A program made the position numbers and the translations under genes. From contig JAUVWL010000001.1 in assembly GCA_030604135.1 (NCBI GenBank), positions 124,001 through 188,000 on the forward strand: a DNA stretch of 64,000 nt. Reading direction: 5' to 3'. Below the pieces are notes generated by a model, which was not told where the DNA came from, did not search any database, and saw nothing but the letters and a program-made list of their open reading frames with translations. Of this stretch, positions 10,916 through 22,001 are shown in pieces (positions within the stretch are counted from its first letter, which is position 1; every line of letters starts with the position of its first letter). Source of the DNA: Burkholderiales bacterium (GTDB lineage: Bacteria > Pseudomonadota > Gammaproteobacteria > Burkholderiales > Burkholderiaceae_C).

Positions 10916-11229
10916 GGCCACAGCTGCGACATCCAGAAGAGGCCGGAACCCAGGCTGAGCAGCAGTCCGAGCAGCGCCAGCCAGAGGGCATGGCGTTCCA
11001 TCCAGAGGCGCAGTCTGCCGGGGCGGGGTCGGGGTCGTCCGGGGAAGTCGCCGGCATGCGAGAGCACCCACCACTCGTGCCAGCTGTCGCTCAGGCGGTG
11101 AGTGCCTGCCGCGAGGTCGACATCCAGCCCCTGCCGGGCGAAGTCGGAAGCGTTCAGGCGTCGACCCATGAGCACGGAGAAAGGAGCACCGACGATCGTG
11201 TGTGTGAAGAAGGCGTCGGTCTCATCCAT
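10912..11229 (-). CDS. Small C-terminally membrane-anchored protein, first gene of bactofilin operon
   Basis: The real gene is the last 105 codons of the track ORF, starting at ATG 11229. The upstream extension is antisense to the FemAB-like gene. About 80 soluble residues are followed by one membrane helix near the C-terminus (ALWLALLGLLLSLGSGLFWM), giving a tail-anchored topology. No domain is recognised. The 4-base overlap with the next bactofilin gene supports a joint function, perhaps as the membrane partner of the filament. Confidence 0.7.
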   Translation of the reverse strand: MDETDAFFTHTIVGAPFSVLMGRRLNASDFARQGLDVDLAAGTHRLSDSWHEWWVLSHAGDFPGRPRPRPGRLRLWMERHALWLALLGLLLSLGSGLFWMSQLWP

Positions 11230-11314
11230 GATCCGCAAGTGTAACGAGCTTGTAAACACCACCTGACTGGGGGTGTCCCGGTCTGCGCAATGACCTGGCC
11301 AACTGCGCCATACG

Positions 11315-12488
11315 TCACGGATGGCGACGACGCGGGTCTCTGTCGGCCAGGTGCTCCAGGTAATTCGCCACACCTTGTCGCTCCCGGTCGAGAAAGCGGT
11401 CCACGGCATCGGCAAATGCCGGGTGTGCCAACCAGTGCGCGCTGCGTGTGCGCACCGGCAGCAGGGCGCGTGCCATCTTGTGTTCGCCCTGTGCACCGCC
11501 TTCGAAGCGTTGGTAGCCATGTTCGATGCACCATTGCAGCGGCTGGTAGTAGCACGCTTCGAAGTGCAGGCAGTCGACCCTTTCCAGGGCACCCCAGTAG
11601 CGTCCATAGGCGATGCGCCGGCGCGGGTCGAGTGCAATCAGGCTGCTGGCCATGGGTTGGCCATCGCGTTCGGCGATGAACATCAGCCAATGATCGGTCA
11701 GGTGGCGGGCCGCCAGCTCGAAGAAGGTCGGCGTCAAGTAGGGCGGGTTCCCGTGCTCCAGATAGGTTCTCTCGTAACAGCGCCAGAAAAAGGCCCAGTC
11801 GGCCGGTCCAATGCTGGCCCCGCTTGACCACCGGAAACGGACACCGGCGTCAGACACCTTGCGTCTTTCCTGCCGGATCTTCTTGCGCTTGTCCTGTTGC
11901 AGGCTCGACAGGAAGTGCTCAAAGTTCCGGAAAGAGGCGACTTGCTGGCCGTCCGGGCTGCCCTGTGTCCAGTGAAACTGGACGGTCTCACGTGTCAGCC
12001 AGCCGTGTTCGGATGTGACCGTCAGGTCGTCTTCGCGCGCAAACAACAGGTGCAGTGACGACAGCTGCCATGCACGCGCCAGTTGTTCCAGGGCCTCGAC
12101 CAGCGCCTGCCTGGCTGGCCGGGTTTCTGCCAGCAGGCGGGTGCCTGGCACCGGTGTGAAGGGAATGGCCACCAGTCCTTTGGGGTAGTAGGGCAAACCG
12201 TGCTGCTCGTGGGCCTGTGCCCAGGCCCAGTCGAACACATACTCACCGTAGGAATGGTTCTTCAGGTACAGCGGACAGGCCGCCACCAGGCGCGTCTGCT
12301 GCCAGACCGTGACGAAACGGGGCATCCAGCCGGTTTCCGCGGTGGCGGCGCCGCCCTCATGCAGGGCCAGCAGGTAGGCGTGGCGAACAAAGGGACTCGG
12401 GTCGGGGTCAAGATCGACCAGACGGTCCCAGGCCGCCGCATCGATTTCGGCCGGAGATTCGACGACCCGAATGACATAATCGTTTTCC

Positions 12489-12490
<2 letters not shown>
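11315..12490 (-). CDS. FemAB-like / COG3146 peptidogalycan-biosynthesis-type N-acyltransferase
   Basis: This 391-residue protein has the tandem-GNAT fold signature of the COG3146/PF04339 family. Seen motifs include SFVRHAYLLALHEGG-like start, KNHSYGEYVFDWAWA, a lysine/arginine-rich DKRKKIRQERRKV segment and the C-terminal FEGGAQGEHKMARALLP. The substrate is not established. The name often used is peptidoglycan-biosynthesis-like acyltransferase, but activity is unproven. The ATG chosen (12490) overlaps the nadE ATG on the other strand by two bases; a downstream GTG (VIRVVES) is a possible alternative. Confidence 0.85.
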
Positions 12491-14186
<1,696 letters not shown>

Positions 14187-14198
14187 GGTTCATCCCGC

Positions 14199-15224
14199 TC
14201 AACGGGGCACGCTGAGCTGCCACGCGGCCCGCATTTCACCCACCTCCAGCCCGGCCGCGTTGCGCATGGGTGGCGGCAACAGGCCGGTCAGCACAGCGCT
14301 GGAGGTTTCGTCGGTCCAGCCCAGCTGATCGAGCGCAGACACCAGCGCCACCATCAGCGGCGCCAGTTGCCCGTCGCTGCACTTGGCTGCCACGCCCACA
14401 CCGCGGCTGAAACTGCCCAGGGCCTGCACGCCATCGGCGCCCACCTTGCTGAACCAGTCACCCCGTCCGGCCTGCATCAGGGTCAGGTCGTTGCGGCCCT
14501 CACCACTGACCAGATCCGGGTGCCGGCTCATGGCCTTCGCGACCCGGTGTGGGGTGTCGCCATAGAGCGGGTCGGGCTGTTCCACGCTCAGCCGCGCAAA
14601 CGCCCATGCCAGCGACCGCAGTGGAACCGCGTAATTCGGTGCACTGCAGCCATCGATGCCCTTGACCAGGGCGTCGCGCTCGATGCCACAGAAGTGGCTG
14701 ACGCTGGAGGCGATCGCCTCCTGCACCGGTGAGTCTGCTTGCAGGTAGGCATCCAGCGGCTGGCCGAGTACGTGGGCCAGCAGCAGCATGCCGCTGTGTT
14801 TGCCCGAGCAGTTGTGCTGCAGACGCGAGTACCGACCATCCGGAGGTGGGGTTCGGCCGGTCGCTGCGTAGAAATAGGGCACATGCACACCGCAGGCCAG
14901 GGCCGATTCGTCAGCCCCGATGAGCGCCAGCAGGTCGCGTACACGCTCCGTGTGTATGGGTTCGCCGCTGTGGCTGGCGCACAGCAGGGCGATGTCGCTC
15001 TCATCCAGCGCCAGCACGCGTGAGGCCTTGTGCACCAGGGGCATGGCCTGCAGCGGCTTGAGGGCGGAACGGGTGAATACCGGGGTTTCCACATCGCCTG
15101 CCTGGGCCAACAGCCGGCCATCGGCATCGACCACCGCGATCGAGCCGTGGTACACGTTTTCGGGGTGACCGCCGCGCAGGCTGACGGTCATGGGCGTGTG
15201 GCGTGGGATCGTCGACAAGATCAT
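14199..15224 (-). CDS. Asparaginase II-family protein
   Basis: The 341-residue protein belongs to the bacterial asparaginase II family (PF06089, like the thermolabile rhizobial enzyme). It is unrelated to the classical E. coli type I/II enzymes. Recognisable segments are ENVYHGSIAVVDADG, FTRSALKPLQAMPLV, CASHSGEPIHTERV, HNCSGKHSGML and GIDGCSAPNYAVPL. Hydrolysis of Asn to Asp is the expected reaction. The neighbours glnB and nadE both concern nitrogen or glutamine, which may be chance. It is convergent with nadE (13-base gap). Confidence 0.88.
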   Translation of the reverse strand: MILSTIPRHTPMTVSLRGGHPENVYHGSIAVVDADGRLLAQAGDVETPVFTRSALKPLQAMPLVHKASRVLALDESDIALLCASHSGEPIHTERVRDLLALIGADESALACGVHVPYFYAATGRTPPPDGRYSRLQHNCSGKHSGMLLLAHVLGQPLDAYLQADSPVQEAIASSVSHFCGIERDALVKGIDGCSAPNYAVPLRSLAWAFARLSVEQPDPLYGDTPHRVAKAMSRHPDLVSGEGRNDLTLMQAGRGDWFSKVGADGVQALGSFSRGVGVAAKCSDGQLAPLMVALVSALDQLGWTDETSSAVLTGLLPPPMRNAAGLEVGEMRAAWQLSVPR

Positions 15225-15263
15225 GGGTGAGCCCGCTTGGAAAGTCAGGTATGGGCAAGTGGC

Positions 15264-15675
<412 letters not shown>

Positions 15676-15705
15676 GCCGTTGCTGACCCGAAGGGGCGTG
15701 GCGAT

Positions 15706-16296
15706 TCAGACAGCGTCCAGCCGGTCGGCGGCGGTGACGCCGCCGGCCTGTACGAGGTCCGGCAAGAGCTCTGAAGCCGCATCGCCACTCACGATGAGGT
15801 CCATCTGCCAGGGACCCATGAACTGCCGATCGACGCTCTGCGCCAGGAACTGAAGCAGTCCGTCGTAGTACCCGTTCACGTTCAGCAGGCCCACTGGCTT
15901 ATCGTGGTAGCCCAGCTGACGCCAGGTCCAGACCTCGAAAAACTCTTCGAAGGTACCGATTCCCCCCGGCAGGGCCAGAAAGGCGTCCGCGCGCTCGGCC
16001 ATCTCCCGCTTGCGTTCATGCATGGTGTCCACGACCAGCAGCTCTGTGCAGTCCTGATTGGCCCATTCCCGTTCGACCAGCGCCTTTGGAATCACGCCCA
16101 CCACGCGGCCGCCCGCGCTGAGCGTGGCGCTGGCCACCAGACCCATGAGGCCATTGCGGCCGCCGCCATAGACCAACTGCCCGCCGTGGCGGCCGATCCA
16201 GTCGCCCACCTGCCTGGCAGCGTCGGCAAAGGCGGGATCGGTGCCCGGGCGAGATCCGCAGTAGACACACAAAGAAAAGCTCGGAACTGGTTTCAT
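15706..16296 (-). CDS. LOG family protein (cytokinin riboside 5'-monophosphate phosphoribohydrolase-like)
   Basis: The LOG fold is clear: VYCGSRPG at the start, GGGRNGLMG, and the catalytic/nucleotide motif PGGIGTFEEFFE. Family members hydrolyse nucleoside monophosphates to free base and ribose 5-phosphate; the bacterial role is usually unknown. The track's start is TTG at 16320. The ATG at 16296 (MKPVPSFSLCVYCG) fits the family N-terminus better and falls 11 bases after the stop of the RDD gene, giving 196 residues. The two genes are probably co-transcribed. Confidence 0.9.
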   Translation of the reverse strand: MKPVPSFSLCVYCGSRPGTDPAFADAARQVGDWIGRHGGQLVYGGGRNGLMGLVASATLSAGGRVVGVIPKALVEREWANQDCTELLVVDTMHERKREMAERADAFLALPGGIGTFEEFFEVWTWRQLGYHDKPVGLLNVNGYYDGLLQFLAQSVDRQFMGPWQMDLIVSGDAASELLPDLVQAGGVTAADRLDAV

Positions 16297-16307
16297 TCGA
16301 GATCCGT

Positions 16308-16916
16308 TCACATCCACCAACGTCGCTTGCCCGCTGGCAAGGGTGGCTTGAAGTGCACCAGGCGGGTGCCCGCCATGGCATCGTGCAGGAACTGCTTCTG
16401 GGGATGGAAGCGCGCCAGGATCGCCCAGACCAGCACCCAGCCGACGAACAGCACGGACACCTCGGCACCAGGCAGTCTATACAGCCCACCGGCCGCCAAC
16501 GGCGGCAGCACCCAGACCCACGACAGCCCGAAGCGCAGCAGGGCCCGGGCCGGTGTCAACGGGCGACCCTGCCGATCGACCACCCGAATGTGCCAGGTCT
16601 TCATCGCCAGCGTCTGGCCTTTCGCCCAGAACCAGGTGAAGTAAAAGGCGAGCACCAGGAAGACATAGGCCTGCAGCGAGTACCGGTTGTTGAACGCATC
16701 CCGCATGGGAAGAAGCGCGGGCACAAGGTGCGCAGTGACAAACAGCAGGCCGAAGAAAAACAGCCCAGTGCCAAACACCACCCCGAACAGCAGCGTGCCT
16801 TCATACAACCAGCAGGCCATGCGTCTGGGCAAGGGTGGCGCCACCAGGCTGGACGTTGGTGTGATGCTGGACGGCTCAGGAACTTGGGGTTCGGGATCGC
16901 TGGGGGAATGGGTCAT
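16308..16916 (-). CDS. RDD family membrane protein
   Basis: From ATG 16916 the protein has 202 residues with about three to four membrane helices. It shows the RDD-domain hallmarks: an Arg-rich start to the domain (LPRRMACWLYEGTLLFGVV), AKGQTLAMKTWHIRVVD in the loop, and a conserved end (FHPQKQFLHDAMAGTRLV). Function is unknown for most members; some are linked to ion or polyamine traffic. The region upstream in the track ORF is not coding by any sign. It is the first gene of a pair with the LOG gene. Confidence 0.85.
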   Translation of the reverse strand: MTHSPSDPEPQVPEPSSITPTSSLVAPPLPRRMACWLYEGTLLFGVVFGTGLFFFGLLFVTAHLVPALLPMRDAFNNRYSLQAYVFLVLAFYFTWFWAKGQTLAMKTWHIRVVDRQGRPLTPARALLRFGLSWVWVLPPLAAGGLYRLPGAEVSVLFVGWVLVWAILARFHPQKQFLHDAMAGTRLVHFKPPLPAGKRRWWM

Positions 16917-17212
16917 GAATGGCCAGAAACAGACGGTGTCGAGGGGGGGATGCATCGACGGCGGACAGGGACGGAATTGTCGCATTGCCGCCATTGCGCC
17001 GTCTTTTTTGGGTTTGTCGTAACCAGAGCTGGCCATATCCCATGCTGCAGTGCGATAATGGTGTTTGCGTTTCAATCAAGGCAAACGGGTCAAAGTCCGG
17101 CGGGGTATGTGTCCGCTCATGGCTTTTGGCCTCAAGTCCTGAAGCCGCCTCACAAGGGTCGGCCAAGGGGCACCCAAGGTTTTTCGTCAGAGAAATTCTC
17201 GAAAGGTTCATC

Positions 17213-18988
17213 ATGGAAATCAGCAAGGCCGAACTGGCCTCTGCCGCCGCTGCTGCCGGCCAAAATCCCCCTGAGCTCCGCGGAGCCGAAATTCTTGTCA
17301 AGGCCCTGCAGGCCGAGGGCGTTCAATACGTCTGGGGCTATCCCGGCGGCGCTGTCCTGCACATCTACGACGCGTTCTACAAGCAGGAAACCATCCAGCA
17401 CGTGCTGGTGCGCCACGAGCAGGCGGCCGTCCATGCCGCCGACGGTTATGCCCGCGCCACCGGCGAGGTCGGTGTGGCCCTGGTGACCTCCGGTCCCGGC
17501 GTGACCAATGCGGTCACCGGCATTGCCACCGCCTACATGGACAGCATCCCCATGGTGATCATCACCGGGCAGGTGCCCACGGCCGCCATCGGGCTGGACG
17601 CCTTCCAGGAGTGCGACACCGTCGGTATCACCCGCCCCATCGTCAAGCACAACTTCCTGGTCAAGGATGCGCGCGACATGGCCATGGTGATGAAGAAGGC
17701 CTTCCACATCGCCCGCAGCGGCCGGCCCGGCCCTGTGGTGGTCGACATCCCCAAGGATGTGTCCTTCAACAAGGTGCCTTACGCCGGCTACCCGGAGAGC
17801 GTCGAAATGCGCTCCTACAACCCGGTGCGCAAGGGGCATGGCGGCCAGATCCGCAAGGCGCTGGCGCTGCTGCTCAATGCCAAGCGCCCCTACATCTACA
17901 CCGGTGGCGGCGTGTTGTTGGGCAACGCGGTTCAGGAGTTGCGCACCCTGGTCGACATGCTCGGTTATCCGGTGACCAACACCCTGATGGGCTTGGGCGC
18001 CTACCCGGCATCAGACCGCAAGTTTCTGGGCATGCTGGGCATGCACGGCACCATCGAAGCCAACAACGCCATGCAGAACTGCGATGTGCTGCTGGCCGTG
18101 GGCGCGCGCTTCGATGACCGCGTGATCGGCAACCCCAAGCACTTCGCGCAGAACGAGCGCAAGATCATCCACATCGACATCGATCCGTCGAGCATCTCCA
18201 AGCGCGTCAAGGTCGATGTGCCCATCGTGGGTGACGTCAAGGACGTGCTGACCGAGCTGATCAACATGATCCGCGAGACGCCGAGCCGGGCCGACCCCCA
18301 GGCCCTGGCTGGCTGGTGGGAGACCATCGAGGGCTGGCGCTCGCGCGACTGCCTCAAGTACGACCGGGCCAACCAGGACGTCATCAAGCCGCAGATGGTC
18401 ATCGAGACCCTGTGGAACATGACCCGAGACGCCGATGCCTACGTCACCTCCGACGTGGGCCAGCACCAGATGTGGGCCGCGCAGTACTACCGCTTCGATG
18501 AACCACGTCGCTGGATCAATTCCGGTGGCCTGGGCACCATGGGCGTGGGCATTCCCTATGCCATGGGCATCAAGCTGGCCAAACCCGAGAGCGAGGTTTA
18601 CTGTGTCACAGGTGAAGGCTCGGTGCAGATGTGCATCCAGGAGCTCTCCACCTGCCTGCAGTACAACACGCCGATCAAGGTGCTGTCGCTGAACAACCGC
18701 TACCTCGGTATGGTGCGCCAGTGGCAGGAGATCGAGTACTCCGGCCGCTACAGCCACAGCTACATGGATGCGCTGCCCAACTTCGTGAAGCTGGCGGAAG
18801 CCTACGGCCACGTCGGCATGCTGATCGAGCGCCCACAAGACGTCGAGCCGGCGCTGCGCGAAGCCCGCAAGCTCAAGGACCGCACCGTGTTCATGGACTT
18901 CCGCACCGACCCCACCGAGAACGTGTTCCCGATGGTGCAGGCCGGCAAGGGCATCACCGAGATGCTGCTGGGCTCGGAGGACCTCTGA
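17213..18988 (+). CDS. ilvB: Acetolactate synthase, large (catalytic) subunit
   Basis: This ThDP enzyme makes 2-acetolactate or 2-aceto-2-hydroxybutyrate, the first common step to Val, Leu and Ile. The ATG at 17213 gives 591 residues, as usual; the track's 689-residue version adds about 98 non-homologous residues. Motifs: WGYPGGAVL, the catalytic Glu in VRHEQAAVHAADGYARATG, and GTMGVGIPYAMG. The ThDP-binding motif reads GEGS rather than the textbook GDGS; from memory this Glu is common in Burkholderiales. ilvN follows after 155 bases that hold a dispersed repeat. Confidence 0.97.
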   Translation: MEISKAELASAAAAAGQNPPELRGAEILVKALQAEGVQYVWGYPGGAVLHIYDAFYKQETIQHVLVRHEQAAVHAADGYARATGEVGVALVTSGPGVTNAVTGIATAYMDSIPMVIITGQVPTAAIGLDAFQECDTVGITRPIVKHNFLVKDARDMAMVMKKAFHIARSGRPGPVVVDIPKDVSFNKVPYAGYPESVEMRSYNPVRKGHGGQIRKALALLLNAKRPYIYTGGGVLLGNAVQELRTLVDMLGYPVTNTLMGLGAYPASDRKFLGMLGMHGTIEANNAMQNCDVLLAVGARFDDRVIGNPKHFAQNERKIIHIDIDPSSISKRVKVDVPIVGDVKDVLTELINMIRETPSRADPQALAGWWETIEGWRSRDCLKYDRANQDVIKPQMVIETLWNMTRDADAYVTSDVGQHQMWAAQYYRFDEPRRWINSGGLGTMGVGIPYAMGIKLAKPESEVYCVTGEGSVQMCIQELSTCLQYNTPIKVLSLNNRYLGMVRQWQEIEYSGRYSHSYMDALPNFVKLAEAYGHVGMLIERPQDVEPALREARKLKDRTVFMDFRTDPTENVFPMVQAGKGITEMLLGSEDL

Positions 18989-19031
18989 AACCTGTGTCCG
19001 GTATTCGCGAAGGCGAGGGCGCAGGTTGTTG

Positions 19032-19060
19032 TGGATTCCCGCTTTCGTGGGAATGACGAA
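19032..19060. repeat. Dispersed palindromic repeat in the ilvB-ilvN gap
   Basis: GGATTCCCGCTTTCGTGGGAATGACG is an imperfect palindrome (ATTCCC...GGGAAT). I recognise this type of sequence as a widespread small repeat in proteobacterial intergenic regions. Here it lies inside an operon, so it may form an mRNA hairpin between ilvB and ilvN. Confidence 0.6.
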
Positions 19061-19143
19061 GCACCTTTTCTGAAGAATCTATCGGCCGCCGAGCCCGCTG
19101 TTTACCGGCAGCGGGGGAGGGCGGTCGAAATGAGGAATCGCAC

Positions 19144-19635
19144 ATGAAACACATCATCGCTGTCCTGCTCGAGAACGAAGCAGGCGCACTCTCCCGGGTC
19201 GTCGGCCTGTTTTCGGCCCGTGGCTACAACATCGAATCGCTGACTGTGGCGCCGACCGAGGACCCGAGCCTCTCGCGCATGACCATCCAGACCACCGGCT
19301 CGGACGATGTGATCGAACAGATCACCAAGCACCTCAACCGCCTCATCGAGGTGGTCAAGGTGGTCGACCTGACCGAAGGCGCCTACACCGAGCGTGAGCT
19401 CATGCTGGTGAAGGTGCGTGCCGTGGGCAAGGAGCGCGAAGAGATGAAGCGCATGGCCGACATCTTCCGCGGTCGCATCATCGACGTCACCGAAAAAAGC
19501 TACACCATCGAGCTCACGGGCGACCAGGCCAAGAACGATGCCTTCCTGGAAGCCATCGATCGCGGCGCGATCCTGGAGACCGTGCGCTCGGGGGCCAGCG
19601 GCATCGGCCGGGGCGAGCGCATCCTGCGGGTCTGA
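19144..19635 (+). CDS. ilvN: Acetolactate synthase, small (regulatory) subunit
   Basis: The 163-residue subunit activates IlvB and confers valine feedback control. It starts with the ACT domain signature (MKHIIAVLLENEAGALSRVVGLFSARGYNIESLTV), which binds the inhibitor, and has a C-terminal ALS_ss domain (ERELMLVKVRA...). Length is typical. It lies downstream of ilvB and upstream of ilvC on the same strand, consistent with an ilvBNC unit. Confidence 0.97.
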   Translation: MKHIIAVLLENEAGALSRVVGLFSARGYNIESLTVAPTEDPSLSRMTIQTTGSDDVIEQITKHLNRLIEVVKVVDLTEGAYTERELMLVKVRAVGKEREEMKRMADIFRGRIIDVTEKSYTIELTGDQAKNDAFLEAIDRGAILETVRSGASGIGRGERILRV

Positions 19636-19640
19636 GACCC

Positions 19641-19725
19641 ACCCCTGCGCCGTTGCGCGCCTTCCCTCCCAGGGGGCGGAGCCAGTGGCCCGGCGAAGCC
19701 GGTTCCACGGCGTCCGCTGGAAATG
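19641..19725 (+). repeat. GC-rich dispersed repeat, copy 1 (ilvN-ilvC gap)
   Basis: The segment CCCCTGCGCCG...CGCGCCTTCC...AGTGGCCCGGCGAAGCCGGTTCCACGG aligns well, by eye, with the reverse complement of 55668-55762 and more loosely with 53603-53676. It carries internal hairpins such as CCGGCGAAGCCGG. This looks like the REP-like intergenic family common in Comamonadaceae. Confidence 0.65.
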
Positions 19726-19726
19726 A

Positions 19727-20800
<1,074 letters not shown>

Positions 20801-20836
20801 TCGTCACGGGTGGCATGCAGCCACCCGGGTGATGGC

Positions 20837-20868
20837 AAAAGGCCACCGTTGGTGGCCTTTTCCTTTTT
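20837..20868 (+). terminator. Intrinsic terminator after ilvC
   Basis: AAAAGGCCACC-gtt-GGTGGCCTTTT forms an 11-bp stem with a 3-base loop followed by TCCTTTTT. It lies 37 bases past the ilvC stop and separates ilvBNC from pssA. Confidence 0.9.
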
Positions 20869-20950
20869 GCTGCGCCTGCTTGGTCATCCCTTACACTGCA
20901 GGGCTGACAAGCGTCCTGTCCCGGTCGGACCGGGCGCAAACGAGATTTTC

Positions 20951-21760
20951 ATGCACGACGGAACCGATCCCATCAACCAGGCTGAACCGGAGTTGCCGCG
21001 GCGCCGCAAGGGCATCTACATGCTGCCCAACATGATCACGCTGGGCGCCTTGTTCGGCGGTTTCTACGCGGTGGTGATGGCCATGAACAACCGCTACGAC
21101 CTGGCCACGGTGGGCATCTTTGCCGCGATGTTCCTCGACGCCATGGACGGCCGGGTGGCCCGCATGACCAACACCCAGAGCGCATTCGGCGAGCAGATGG
21201 ACTCGCTCTCGGACATGGTGTCCTTTGGTGCGGCGCCGGCCCTGATCGCCTACGAATGGACGCTCAGGGACCTGGGGCGCTGGGGCTGGATTGCGGCCTT
21301 CGTGTACTGCGCCTGCGCCGCCTTGCGCCTGGCCCGCTTCAACGTCAACACAGGGGTGGTGGACAAGCGCTATTTTCAGGGGCTGCCATCGCCGGCGGCT
21401 GCAGCCCTGGTGGCCGGCTTCATCTGGCTGATGACCGAGCACGGCATCGAGCCCCGCGATCTGGCCTGGCCCATGTTCGCTCTGACCCTGTACGCCGGGC
21501 TGACCATGGTCACCAACGTGCCGTTCTACAGCTTCAAGGACCTGAGTCTGAAGAAGAGTGTGCCGTTCGCATCCATCGTGCTGGTGGCCCTGGGTATTGC
21601 GGTCATCAACATCCATCCGCCCACGGTGCTGTTCTGCCTGTTCGTGCTCTATGGCCTCTCGGGTTATGCGGTCTACATTTGGCGCAAGTCCAAGGGTCGA
21701 CACACGAGTGTCATCAGCACCTCGACCGACGAGCCGGACGAGCGTGGTCTGCACGACTGA
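20951..21760 (+). CDS. pssA: CDP-diacylglycerol-serine O-phosphatidyltransferase
   Basis: PssA makes phosphatidylserine, the precursor of phosphatidylethanolamine, at the inner membrane. From ATG 20951 it has 269 residues; the longer track ORF runs back through the ilvC terminator. The CDP-alcohol phosphotransferase signature is intact (DGRVARMTNTQSAFGEQMDSLSD, i.e. DGxxAR-x8-Gx3Dx3D). Several membrane helices follow. Its length and multi-span form match the Bacillus-type (type II) enzyme. Placement between ilvC and leuA is a layout I recall from other Burkholderiales. Confidence 0.95.
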   Translation: MHDGTDPINQAEPELPRRRKGIYMLPNMITLGALFGGFYAVVMAMNNRYDLATVGIFAAMFLDAMDGRVARMTNTQSAFGEQMDSLSDMVSFGAAPALIAYEWTLRDLGRWGWIAAFVYCACAALRLARFNVNTGVVDKRYFQGLPSPAAAALVAGFIWLMTEHGIEPRDLAWPMFALTLYAGLTMVTNVPFYSFKDLSLKKSVPFASIVLVALGIAVINIHPPTVLFCLFVLYGLSGYAVYIWRKSKGRHTSVISTSTDEPDERGLHD

Positions 21761-21833
21761 TGCCTGTCCGGCGGACATTGTGCTCATGAACATCCTCTAT
21801 CGACCTGGCCGCAGTTTGTGATACATTGAAGCA

Positions 21834-21890
21834 ATGAACCGCGCCGCTCGTCTGCTACTACTGGGTCCCTTCCACGGGCCAGCAGGATAG
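21834..21890 (+). CDS. leuA leader peptide (attenuation), 18 residues
   Basis: A short ORF, MNRAARLLLLGPFHGPAG, too small for the ORF track, has four consecutive Leu codons (CTG CTA CTA CTG, 21852-21863). An intrinsic terminator and then leuA follow. This is the hallmark of a leucine-sensing leader peptide: low Leu-tRNA would stall the ribosome in the Leu run. The Leu run lies just before the first arm of the alternative RNA structure. An extended -10-like TGATACATT at 21819-21827 would put transcription start almost on the ATG, so the peptide may be translated from a leaderless mRNA; this is a guess. Confidence 0.8.
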   Translation: MNRAARLLLLGPFHGPAG

Positions 21891-21947
21891 CGCGCGCGTT
21901 TTCCAGGCACAACGGCCCGTTTGCACCCGCAGCGGGCCGTTTGTTTT
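21861..21947 (+). terminator. leuA transcription attenuator (terminator/antiterminator)
   Basis: AACGGCCCG (21911-21919) pairs with CGGGCCGTT (21933-21941), followed by TGTTTT, as a terminator. The same GGCCCGT arm is perfectly complementary to ACGGGCC at 21874-21880 inside the leader peptide, giving an antiterminator. That arm in turn can pair with CTGGGTCCC (21861-21869) as the 1:2 hairpin. All four segments of a classical attenuator are present. Confidence 0.8.
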
Positions 21948-22001
21948 GGAACTGCGGGTATTTTCAAGAGCCCACCACGAGAGGGCACACCGGAGAGAAC
22001 C

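Noticed and set aside
17040-17212. Branched-chain leader peptide before ilvB
   Set aside because: The short frames there lack runs of Ile, Val or Leu codons, and no terminator hairpin precedes ilvB.
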